Part shown: positions 1 to 6,718 of the stretch, in pieces
Position numbering within the stretch: position 1 is the stretch's first letter
How the letters are laid out: each line of letters opens with the position of its first letter
Assembly (NCBI GenBank): GCA_903924805.1
Contig: CAIYCZ010000365.1
Span: forward strand, 1 to 7,814
Direction of reading: 5' to 3'
DNA: 7,814 nt
From: an uncultured delta proteobacterium
GTDB taxonomy: Bacteria > Desulfobacterota > WTBG01 > CAIYCZ01
Program-made: the position numbers and the translations under genes
Notes under the pieces: generated by a model
What the model was told of the DNA's origin: nothing
The model's input: the letters and a program-made list of their open reading frames with translations, nothing else
The model's database searches: none

Positions 1-2278
1 CCGCCGCCGGACCCGGTTCAGCGGCAAAACTTATATCCATTGTCATGCCTGAAAACCGTGACATATCCAGAGTAACCTGCTGCCAGCTGCCGTCTGCAGG
101 ATTTAGCTGAGGGTTAAGATAGCGAAGGTAGGCAGTGCGGGAAGCGAAAAAGTAGGTGCGTGGTTTTAAAAAAGACATCTTCTGCTCAACCCCGACCATT
201 CCTATTCCCTCGAACAGATTTTCTATAAGGTGGGTGTTCAGAAGAATTTTGCACAGCACCCCATCGCCACCTTTTCCCCATGCTTCAACCGGTGTTGCAG
301 CAGCATATCTAAGGAACTGTGCACCAGAGCCAGAGAACAGATATGCCCACATCTCGGGTATTGCTGAAAGAGAAAATGTGAGTCTGACCCCCTGAGGAGG
401 GATGGAGAGACGAAAGGTAGTGAGAGTATCTGTCGGCTGAACAAGCGCTCTCTGCTGCCTGCCAGCCAGTCTCACGAAACCCAATCCCACCCAACTATTC
501 TGTGGGAACTCATCAGAGAGCACTTCTGCGCCATTGAAATTATCAAGGAAACTATAGTAGACTTTTCCCTCCTTGCCAGCTCCGGCTGGAGTTACCCTTC
601 TTAAAACATATACCTTCATCTTTTTTAAATATAACAGGCTGTAATATTCAGCCGAATCCACAACCACATATCTGTCCGTATAAAAATATTTCAGAGAAAA
701 GAACCCGGTCGGAATGGGGGAGCTTGAAATGAGATACTCAGGGTCAATGGCAGGGGTTAATTCTTCAAACCACCAGGGTATATCATATGCTCGAGGAAGA
801 ATCGCGTGGGGGCGGTGCAGGCAGTAGTCCATATTGTGCCAGCAGTCCCACGGAAAGCCGCCAGAAATTTTAAGTGACGGTGTTCCCTGCTGAAGGAGCC
901 TGCTGCCCAGTTTCCAGCGGGTCTCATTCCAGCTTAAAAAGTCCTGAGTCCCCATGACGGAAAAAACCGCACACCCAGTGAGCAGCGGAATAAAATATTT
1001 CTTCTGCCATGACCTGTTCTTCAGCACTTCGCAGGCACACCACACAAAGAACGGCAGCAGCACAAGGTAGTATCTGGTAAACTTGAACCGGACGATCATC
1101 AGGTATGATACCTGCAACAAACCGATTATAAGAAGCATAATGAGCGGCGAAGATAACCGGATGGTGCGAAACCTTTTTCTATCCCTGATAATGAGAAAAA
1201 TGAGGTATGTGATTGAAAAGATAGCGAGAAAATCAATGAGTTTGTATAAAAGCAGCAATATGTTTTCTGATCCCCGGTGGCCATATTCAGAAACAAAGGC
1301 AAAATGAAAACCATTCATCCAGCTGTATATTGAAGAATAAATACCCAGGTGATCGCCGGTCAGATAAAACAGAACCGCAGCCAGGCAGAAAATAAGGATA
1401 AGAGACAAGTGCCGCCTGCGAGACAGGTCAGAAAGCGGTGGCAGCAGTGCGAGGCTCAGCGGAATGAGGCTTATGCCAAAGAATTCAAGGATAAGAATTG
1501 GCCGGTGAAATATTTTGGAGAAAAAGTGAACCGGGTTGATAAGCCCTTCCACTATCCACTTCGTCTGCTGCAGGGAAGAGTACGTTGGCCCGTGGATATT
1601 CTGGAACCAGTAGCTGAACCCAAGAAATGCTATACCGGGAAGAGCGATTGAGATGAGCATGTCTGAAACCGCCCTGGCTTTCGGCTGCCGGCTGAGAAAA
1701 AGATAAAGCCCAGCTCCTGCAGCTATTAATACCCCCTGCTGCCGGACCAGAACGGCACAAGAAGCAAACAGAGACCCCAGCAAAAGATCACCGACCCCTC
1801 CCCGTTTAGCACCCCGGAAATAGAAAAAGATAGATATAAACATGAGGCCCAGAAAATGATGGTCGGTGAAAAAGGTGTAGAGGAGCGGAAATGAAAAAGG
1901 ATTAAAAATAAAAAGCAGCACGATTAAAATAGATTTTCCCGGTTCCCATTCCGCCTCGCGCAGGAGAAGATAAAAAAAGACGCTTCCGAAAAAACTTATA
2001 ACAAGGGTAGAAACGATGAGTATATTAATAGAGAATCCAAAAATATGTGCGAACAGCGCTCCCCACCACACTTGAAAAATCAGGCTGGGACTGGTCCAGG
2101 GGGTAAATTTCATCTGACCGGTCTGGTAAAAGGTCTGAGCTGCCCTGATATAGGACCAGTCATCATCAAGGGGATAAATGGTGTAGAGAAAGGAAAATAG
2201 AATAAAGATTAGATAAAGGCAGGATACTAATAGAAGATTTCTAACATCGGGGGATTGCAAATAACGTTTCTGTTCCAC
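1..2278 (-). CDS. GT-C-type membrane glycosyltransferase (ArnT/PMT-like), 3' end outside window
   Basis: Reading the minus strand from a GTG at 2278 gives 759 uninterrupted codons to the window edge, with no stop, so the C-terminus is missing. The likely role is transfer of a sugar from a polyprenyl-phosphate donor on the outer face of the inner membrane; acceptor unknown. Visible features: a first helix at about residues 14-35, then the loop motif PLDDDWSYI with D38, D39 and D40, the position of the catalytic acidic residue in GT-C enzymes. Further features are TFFTDHHF (D139), LVRQQG (R179-Q180-Q181), several more helices, and a last helix near 428-443. Residues 445-759 look soluble, and their end (near 560-759) looks beta-rich. 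GTG is chosen because the next in-frame ATG lies after the DDDW motif and an in-frame stop lies just upstream at 2290-2288. No strong Shine-Dalgarno is seen. The gene is divergent from another GT-C gene. The GT-C call is fairly sure; the substrate is not. Confidence 0.82.
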   Translation of the reverse strand, partial: MEQKRYLQSPDVRNLLLVSCLYLIFILFSFLYTIYPLDDDWSYIRAAQTFYQTGQMKFTPWTSPSLIFQVWWGALFAHIFGFSINILIVSTLVISFFGSVFFYLLLREAEWEPGKSILIVLLFIFNPFSFPLLYTFFTDHHFLGLMFISIFFYFRGAKRGGVGDLLLGSLFASCAVLVRQQGVLIAAGAGLYLFLSRQPKARAVSDMLISIALPGIAFLGFSYWFQNIHGPTYSSLQQTKWIVEGLINPVHFFSKIFHRPILILEFFGISLIPLSLALLPPLSDLSRRRHLSLILIFCLAAVLFYLTGDHLGIYSSIYSWMNGFHFAFVSEYGHRGSENILLLLYKLIDFLAIFSITYLIFLIIRDRKRFRTIRLSSPLIMLLIIGLLQVSYLMIVRFKFTRYYLVLLPFFVWCACEVLKNRSWQKKYFIPLLTGCAVFSVMGTQDFLSWNETRWKLGSRLLQQGTPSLKISGGFPWDCWHNMDYCLHRPHAILPRAYDIPWWFEELTPAIDPEYLISSSPIPTGFFSLKYFYTDRYVVVDSAEYYSLLYLKKMKVYVLRRVTPAGAGKEGKVYYSFLDNFNGAEVLSDEFPQNSWVGLGFVRLAGRQQRALVQPTDTLTTFRLSIPPQGVRLTFSLSAIPEMWAYLFSGSGAQFLRYAAATPVEAWGKGGDGVLCKILLNTHLIENLFEGIGMVGVEQKMSFLKPRTYFFASRTAYLRYLNPQLNPADGSWQQVTLDMSRFSGMTMDISFAAEPGPAA

Positions 2279-2330
2279 AATGGGTCTTTATAAAAAGGAG
2301 ATTCTTCATTGAAAATTTATGTCAGTTGTT

Positions 2331-2359
2331 TTAATATCGTAGAACTTTTTACAATTCAA
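2331..2359 (-). promoter_or_regulatory. Candidate sigma-70-like promoter for the left glycosyltransferase gene
   Basis: On the minus strand TTGAAT (2359-2354) is separated by 17 bases from TATTAA (2336-2331). Each hexamer matches 4 of 6 consensus bases. The -10 lies about 53 bases upstream of the GTG start at 2278. This is sequence resemblance only in an AT-rich region, so chance is possible. Confidence 0.3.
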
Positions 2360-2394
2360 GGGGTTTTTACCCTGCAAAAAAATTGTATACTCAT

Positions 2395-2521
2395 TGCAGA
2401 GCACGCAGAGAGTGAGAAGAAAAACAGTTTGGGAGTTGAAGAGTTTAGGAGTTGAGGAGTTAAATTCTTACTTTTTTAAACTCCCTAACTGCTGCACTCC
2501 TTAACTTTTTAATGCTCTGCA
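2395..2521. repeat. Intergenic imperfect inverted-repeat element with 9-bp ends and 8-bp tandem units
   Basis: The element begins with TGCAGAGCA (2395-2403) and ends with its exact reverse complement (2513-2521). Inside, 2427-2453 and 2479-2505 form a second inverted pair, matching at 19 of 27 positions. The left inner arm is built of 8-bp tandem units GGGAGTTG, AAGAGTTT, AGGAGTTG and AGGAGTTA (2431-2462). The right arm, read on the minus strand, shows the same period. A single strand could fold into a long imperfect hairpin. It has no coding capacity and lies just upstream of the right glycosyltransferase start, so it would be in that gene's 5' leader or promoter region. It resembles a small interspersed repeat or a MITE-like element; the family is not identified, and no flanking target duplication is obvious. 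Confidence 0.6.
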
Positions 2522-2545
2522 GTAAACTATGTTAAGGTATCAATA

Positions 2546-4729
2546 ATGCAATCACGACTCGTTCGTCTAATTTTAATACCGGGAACAATTTTCTGTGTTC
2601 TCCTCTCCTTCTATTTTCTCTATCTTCGTGACGACCTGAGAGTATTTCCTTTAGATGATGCCTATATACATTTTGTATATGCTAAAAACCTTGCCGGCGG
2701 TCACGGCCTGAGTTTCAATGCCGGGGAAACATCCTTTGGCACCTCAAGCCCGCTCTGGGTTTTTCTCCTGTCCCGGTGCGTGCGTGCCGGCTTTGATTTG
2801 TACTCATCGGCCATCATGCTTTCCCTGTGCTGCTATTTTATTTCAGCCCTCATGATATATGTTACCTGCCGGGAAATCTTAACCGGTACGCTCCCCCTTA
2901 AGACGCCAGCTTCTTCGTCTGCACAGCTCTATTCCTTTGCTGCAGCTCTTATCTATCTTTTAAGCGGTAATATGGCATGGCAGGCCTTCTCAGGCATGGA
3001 GACAACACTCTATCATGCTCTGTGCCTGATGTGCCTGTATGCCTTTATAAAAACAGGATACGGCTTCACAACGGCACTCCTCTCGGGAGTGCTCCTTCTG
3101 TGTCGCATAAACGGCCTCTCCCTGGTGCTTCCTCTGGCCGCCGTTGACGTCACTCAAGGCAGACGGCTTTCCCCATTCGCCATACTTACACTGCTGGTAC
3201 CCCTTCCTTACTACCTGTATGCAAAGATTATCTCCGGAACCTTCTTCCCGGTTACTGCCCAGGGCAAGCTTTTGACCTATGTTCGCGCAGACACGCATCT
3301 TGTTGACATCCTGTCCTTCCTGGTAAGCATTATAAAATACCTGTTCCTCTATGAGCCGGCTTTCTTCCTGCTTATTATACTATGTGTTTTAATTCCGGGC
3401 GCCATTGCTCTCCCGTTAATCCTCTCCCCCCAGGGGAGGAGAAATGACTATACTAATACGAGCAGCCCTCTCATCTGGCGGGATTGGTTTAAGGTGAGGG
3501 GGATTTGCCGGGGCCATAGGGGGAGTGGAGCTTCACTGCTTTTCCTGTGGACCCTGACCGATATCACCGTCCACTGTCTGTTTTTCCCCAGTCTTAATAA
3601 TCACCTGCGCTACCTGTCAATTATTTTTCTAACCCTTCCGCTCAGCGGAGGCTTGCTCTTATTCAGGATGCAGGAAGCAGGCAGTCTCCTAAAAAAAATG
3701 CTCGCCTATCTGCTCCTGTGTCTGCTGCCGCTTATGTGTCTCCTGCGCCAGCCGTTCTGGATAAACACCTACCATAATAATGTGCTGCACATGAAACAGG
3801 TCTATTCCAATTGTGCTGAATGGATAAAGAACAATACCACTGCTGCGCCGATAGCAGCTTTTGACATTGGTGTCCTTAAGCATGTAACAGATCGCACGGT
3901 ACTTGATCTTGGCGGGGTTACTACAGGAGCAGTGCACCCTTTTTTACTGCAGCACAACGCTGGCACCTATCTTCGGGAAAAAGGCGCTCAGCTTATTGTC
4001 TATTCCCGTTTCCCTGACTGTGATGTCTGGTCAGGTATTTACCGCTCAGAATATGATCGTTCCGGGCTCCTGCAGGAGACTCTGCTTAAATCATTTTCCA
4101 CAGACTATTATCCGGCACCATCAATCACCCATTCGTTTCAGCTGGATGTCGTCATGATTGACAGATGGCTCCCTGCAACTCCTGAAGGATTAAAAGAAAA
4201 GTTTTATGCAGGAAACGATCAGTGGGAACATGCGGTAGGGAAATGGGTTGGCGAGGGTCTTGAGCTTGCGGGCTTCAGTCTTGAGAAGGATTCATTATCC
4301 GTTACCTGGAAAATGGCCCAATCTTTATCTATTGCCTACTTTTGGAAGTGTAACGAAAAATTGGAAAATTTACCTTTTATACATACCTGGTTTATTAACG
4401 CGAAGACCGGTGAAGTAATTATCCACACTGTCCACATACCAACGCATAATCTCCTGGATAGCAGTATGTGGAATCCGGGAGAGGTTATAAAAGAACACCA
4501 TGTACTCTGGGTTCCTGACACTGCACCAGCCGGCACCTATGAAATATGGGTAAGCCCTGCAGACACCCTGCAGATGGAAAACAGGGAGGGCAGCAGCACC
4601 TTGAAAGAAACTCTTTTTGAAATCGCCGGCATTCCCGTTCGCAATTTCCCTGTCAGTAAAAAACCTGCTCAGGGGCTGATGATTGGGACGTTTGTCGTGC
4701 AACCATCAGTGCTGAAGCTGTTGTATTAA
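2546..4729 (+). CDS. GT-C-type membrane glycosyltransferase with C-terminal soluble domains
   Basis: This is a complete 727-aa polytopic protein, probably an inner-membrane glycosyltransferase that uses a lipid-linked sugar for envelope glycan or lipid modification. The start is supported by AAGG at 2534-2537, eight bases before ATG. Helix 1 spans about residues 7-27. The first extracytoplasmic loop holds FPLDDAYIHF (D37, D38), followed by NLAGGHGLSFN and the segment ending in TSSPLWVFLL. This arrangement is typical of AftB/ArnT-like bacterial GT-C proteins. GMETTLY (150-156) and CRING (R187) sit where such proteins have GMET and RPEG-like motifs. After the last helices, residues 423-460 (EWIKNNT, FDIG, VLDLGG) match the soluble part usual in this group. 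Residues about 565-700 look like a beta-sandwich, including the string WNPGEVIKEHHVLWVP. Residues about 293-329 are an Arg-rich hydrophilic stretch encoded by a palindromic repeat, probably an insertion. Substrate unknown. Confidence 0.85.
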   Translation: MQSRLVRLILIPGTIFCVLLSFYFLYLRDDLRVFPLDDAYIHFVYAKNLAGGHGLSFNAGETSFGTSSPLWVFLLSRCVRAGFDLYSSAIMLSLCCYFISALMIYVTCREILTGTLPLKTPASSSAQLYSFAAALIYLLSGNMAWQAFSGMETTLYHALCLMCLYAFIKTGYGFTTALLSGVLLLCRINGLSLVLPLAAVDVTQGRRLSPFAILTLLVPLPYYLYAKIISGTFFPVTAQGKLLTYVRADTHLVDILSFLVSIIKYLFLYEPAFFLLIILCVLIPGAIALPLILSPQGRRNDYTNTSSPLIWRDWFKVRGICRGHRGSGASLLFLWTLTDITVHCLFFPSLNNHLRYLSIIFLTLPLSGGLLLFRMQEAGSLLKKMLAYLLLCLLPLMCLLRQPFWINTYHNNVLHMKQVYSNCAEWIKNNTTAAPIAAFDIGVLKHVTDRTVLDLGGVTTGAVHPFLLQHNAGTYLREKGAQLIVYSRFPDCDVWSGIYRSEYDRSGLLQETLLKSFSTDYYPAPSITHSFQLDVVMIDRWLPATPEGLKEKFYAGNDQWEHAVGKWVGEGLELAGFSLEKDSLSVTWKMAQSLSIAYFWKCNEKLENLPFIHTWFINAKTGEVIIHTVHIPTHNLLDSSMWNPGEVIKEHHVLWVPDTAPAGTYEIWVSPADTLQMENREGSSTLKETLFEIAGIPVRNFPVSKKPAQGLMIGTFVVQPSVLKLLY
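3409..3500. repeat. Palindromic repeat element inside the glycosyltransferase coding sequence
   Basis: A GC-rich hairpin, CTCCCC (3424-3429) / GGGGAG (3433-3438) with a 3-base loop, is nested in longer arms. Bases 3409-3422 and 3486-3500 pair imperfectly, about 10 of 14 positions, and CCCTC (3466-3470) also pairs with GAGGG (3496-3500). The composition (CCTCTCCCCCC, AAGGTGAGGGGG) resembles interspersed palindromes often seen between bacterial genes. Here it is in frame and encodes a hydrophilic Arg/Lys-rich loop (about residues 293-329) between two hydrophobic stretches. The exact boundaries are uncertain; the insert may reach about 3529. Confidence 0.5.
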
Positions 4730-4757
4730 GAACAAAGAAACAGACCGCAGAAGAAAG

Positions 4758-4907
4758 ATGACAGACGATAGAATACTTGATAATTTATTATATCTGTTTT
4801 TTGTTTTCTTATCTCTGATTCTTTATGCTCTTGCCACCGTTGCGGAGTATCGGGCGCGGGAACAGCACCATCTGCACATCCGAAGGGGAGAGAAAGCTAA
4901 GAGCTGA
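4758..4907 (+). CDS. Small single-pass membrane protein, 49 aa, unknown function
   Basis: An ATG at 4758 opens a 49-codon frame ending in TGA at 4905-4907. The product begins MTDDRILDNL, continues with a strongly hydrophobic helix at about residues 10-29 (LLYLFFVFLSLILYALATV), and ends with a charged tail rich in Arg, His and Lys (EYRAREQHHLHIRRGEKAKS). The positive tail predicts an N-outside, C-inside orientation. A purine-rich AGAAAG directly abuts the ATG, so the ribosome binding site is poorly spaced. It lies 28 bp after the glycosyltransferase stop and 43 bp before the ferredoxin-DUF169 ATG, on the same strand, so it may be co-transcribed. No family is recognised. The clean acidic-head, helix, basic-tail layout argues for a real gene, but its short length means chance cannot be excluded. 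Confidence 0.55.
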   Translation: MTDDRILDNLLYLFFVFLSLILYALATVAEYRAREQHHLHIRRGEKAKS

Positions 4908-4940
4908 TTGCTCATTGCATTTTTAATTAACCTATTACGT

Positions 4941-4945
4941 GGAGG
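4941..4945 (+). promoter_or_regulatory. Shine-Dalgarno site deciding the start of the ferredoxin-DUF169 gene
   Basis: GGAGG lies five bases before ATG 4951. An alternative in-frame GTG at 4939 overlaps this site, so ATG 4951 is the better start. Confidence 0.75.
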
Positions 4946-4950
4946 ACATC

Positions 4951-5814
4951 ATGCCTTTTATAATTGATCAGAAGATTTGTGCCGCATGCGGTTCATGTGT
5001 TGGCAACTGCCCGAACCGGGCGATTGTCATGAGAGGAGACCGTTACGTTATCACTGAGATGTGCTGTGACTGCGGGGTATGTATCGAATACTGCTCAACC
5101 AATGCCATAAAAAAAGGGCCGACCAGAGCTGAATTTGACAACAGGAAGGTGGCCAGTGCTCTGCGAGAAAAGCTTTCTCTGAACCGGCACATTGCAGCCA
5201 TGAAATTTGCCGACAAGGCACCTGATGGCGTTCCCGATGAGAAGGGGCCGCAATTCTGGTGCGCCATCTGCGGAGATATTTTTGACGGAGAGGGAAGCCC
5301 GCTGTTTTTCAGGGGCGTTGCAAGCAGCTGCGGCGGCTCAAAAAACATCGGCATCGGCTCAGCCATTGCGACCAGAGAGGACTTTGAAACCGCTATCAAT
5401 GCATCAGTCGTCGGCGAGGGTAATCTGTATGCCTCAAAAGAATTGCTGGCCAAAAACAGGAACCTCTTCCCGCGCTATTCGAAGGTGTACGGGGGAGTGG
5501 TCATCGGCTCCCTTGAACAGGTGAGCAGGCCGGATATCATCCTCTTTCCCATAAACGGCCACCAGATGAGCATGGTTTCAACTGCCTATTCATTTGATAC
5601 CGCGGAATTGATTATGGGGTATGCCGGAAAATCCACCTGCCTTATGAGCATCACCATTCCATTTGTTGAAAATAAACCCATTTTTACCTGCGGTGACCAC
5701 GGGGGACGGACGTTTATGCGGCTTAAGGATGAGGAAATTCTTGTCTGTTTTCCCTACCGGCTGGTTCCCGGCCTCGTTAAAAATTTAGACCGGACAGTCT
5801 ATGCACAAAAATAA
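4951..5814 (+). CDS. Ferredoxin (2x[4Fe-4S]) fused to DUF169 domain
   Basis: This is a 287-aa, probably cytoplasmic, protein. Residues 1-60 form a bacterial-type ferredoxin. The first cluster motif is CAACGSCVGNCP (C10, C13, C16, C20) and the second is C38-x2-C41-x2-C44-x3-C48, so two [4Fe-4S] clusters are expected. Residues about 70-287 match the DUF169 (COG2043) family, with the signature parts DGVPDE, FWCAICGD, SSCGGSKNIGIG and FPINGHQMS, and a late TCGDHGGR segment. DUF169 proteins have no settled biochemical role; they are frequent in anaerobes and methanogens. The fusion suggests electron transfer to or from whatever the DUF169 part binds, which is inference. The extra cysteines around the SCGG motif could bind a metal or cofactor. 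The gene may be the last of a plus-strand group with the 49-aa membrane protein, and it converges with the hydrolase gene downstream. Confidence 0.85.
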   Translation: MPFIIDQKICAACGSCVGNCPNRAIVMRGDRYVITEMCCDCGVCIEYCSTNAIKKGPTRAEFDNRKVASALREKLSLNRHIAAMKFADKAPDGVPDEKGPQFWCAICGDIFDGEGSPLFFRGVASSCGGSKNIGIGSAIATREDFETAINASVVGEGNLYASKELLAKNRNLFPRYSKVYGGVVIGSLEQVSRPDIILFPINGHQMSMVSTAYSFDTAELIMGYAGKSTCLMSITIPFVENKPIFTCGDHGGRTFMRLKDEEILVCFPYRLVPGLVKNLDRTVYAQK

Positions 5815-5820
5815 TACGAA

Positions 5821-5896
5821 ACCACAGTGCATAGAGGATTGCTCTGTGTTTCTCGAAGATTAAATTGAACAAATACATGGTTCTCTGCGTCCTGGT
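5821..5896. repeat. Degenerate interspersed repeat between convergent genes
   Basis: The 84-bp gap between the two convergent stops is almost filled by a sequence starting ACCACAG and ending in CTCTGCGTCCTGGT, so its ends are ACCA/TGGT inverted. An inner imperfect hairpin is formed by 5820-5831 and 5840-5852 (ACAG paired with CTGT, GCA with TGC). The style matches common bacterial repeats built on ACCACAGAG...CTCTGTGGT. It contains ACGCAGAGA on the minus strand (5890-5882), also present at 2403-2411 in the other intergenic repeat. It could serve as a weak bidirectional terminator, though no T-tract follows. Confidence 0.4.
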
Positions 5897-5898
5897 TA

Positions 5899-6690
5899 TT
5901 AAATCTCCACAATAAACTGCCGTATTGTTTCAAAATAGCTTCTGCCTGCCATCATGTGAATGGTGTTGTGATCAGCGCCCGGTATTATCTTAAGTACCTT
6001 TTTCTCTGCAGGAGAATGCTGCAAAAGCGTTTCAGCATCTGACACGGGAATAAACTGGTCATACTCCGCATGAATAAATAGGGTTGGCTTGCTGAACAGT
6101 TTAGTCTTTTCAATGTGCCTGAAGCAATCTGCCTCGGTAATCCCAAGAGCTTTGGTATTCACACCAAGAAAATCGAGCAGCGGCACGGTATAGGCAAATC
6201 CGCTTTCAATAATAAGGCCTGCTATATCTGTTTCATGGGTGGAAGCAAGCTCCAGAGCAGAGGCACTGCCAAGCGATCTCCCCATTACAACAAGAGGTCC
6301 GCTCATGCCTCTATTCTTCCGCCAGCGCTTAACCTCCGTAAATATGCTATGGGCATCATTGAGCATTGAGGTAACGGTGGGAGTACCGCCACTCCTTCCA
6401 TACCCTCTATAATCAACCGCAAGGAGGTTCATGCCATGGCTGTTATAGAGGGGTCCTATATCGTCATAGTCGCTCACGATCTCGCCATTGCCGTGAAAAA
6501 AGAGAATGGTGGGGGCTGTTGCATCGCTCAGGTAAAACCGGCAGCCAATGCGTACTCCCTCCTCAACAGTAATTGCATAATCAAGTGCATCCGGCGGCAG
6601 ACACAAAGACGATTCTTCCCGGGGATGGAAGATATAGATGAGCGCTCTGGGATTATCAAGCTTTGCTAATGAATTTGTTTTTTTCTTCAT
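5899..6690 (-). CDS. Alpha/beta hydrolase (BEM46/ABHD13-like, Hydrolase_4)
   Basis: This is a 263-aa serine hydrolase of the alpha/beta fold, probably an esterase or lipase-like enzyme; substrate unknown. Ordered motifs are FFHGNGE (66-70, oxyanion hole region), VDYRGYGRS (92-100, the usual strand-4 region), MGRSLGS with nucleophile S139, HAEYDQFIP with acid D211, and GADHNTIH with catalytic H241. The triad is therefore complete. No signal peptide or membrane helix is seen, so it is expected in the cytoplasm. The start is placed at ATG 6690, preceded by AGGGA six bases upstream. An in-frame ATG at 6741 would add 17 residues that overlap the marC-like gene and lacks a comparable site. The gene begins 28 bp after the MarC-like stop, so the two are likely one transcript. 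Confidence 0.88.
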   Translation of the reverse strand: MKKKTNSLAKLDNPRALIYIFHPREESSLCLPPDALDYAITVEEGVRIGCRFYLSDATAPTILFFHGNGEIVSDYDDIGPLYNSHGMNLLAVDYRGYGRSGGTPTVTSMLNDAHSIFTEVKRWRKNRGMSGPLVVMGRSLGSASALELASTHETDIAGLIIESGFAYTVPLLDFLGVNTKALGITEADCFRHIEKTKLFSKPTLFIHAEYDQFIPVSDAETLLQHSPAEKKVLKIIPGADHNTIHMMAGRSYFETIRQFIVEI

Positions 6691-6718
6691 GATTTTCCCT
6701 GATTCTCTCCGGTCAGGT

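Noticed and set aside
1083..1760. Several 60-100 codon frames on either strand in the left 1.8 kb
   Set aside because: All overlap the continuous glycosyltransferase frame on the minus strand, which has clear membrane and motif structure.
2386..2391. TATACT as -10 box of the right glycosyltransferase gene
   Set aside because: No acceptable -35 hexamer at 16-18 bp spacing, only a T-run; too weak to list.
2431..2462. 8-bp tandem units as a CRISPR-like array
   Set aside because: Units are adjacent, short and without spacers.
4901..4913. GAGC/GCTC hairpin after the small membrane protein as a terminator
   Set aside because: Only a four-pair stem, overlapping the stop codon, and the following T-run is separated from it.
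4939..4950. GTG at 4939 as start of the ferredoxin-DUF169 gene
   Set aside because: It overlaps the GGAGG ribosome binding site that serves ATG 4951, and would add only four residues not typical of the ferredoxin start.
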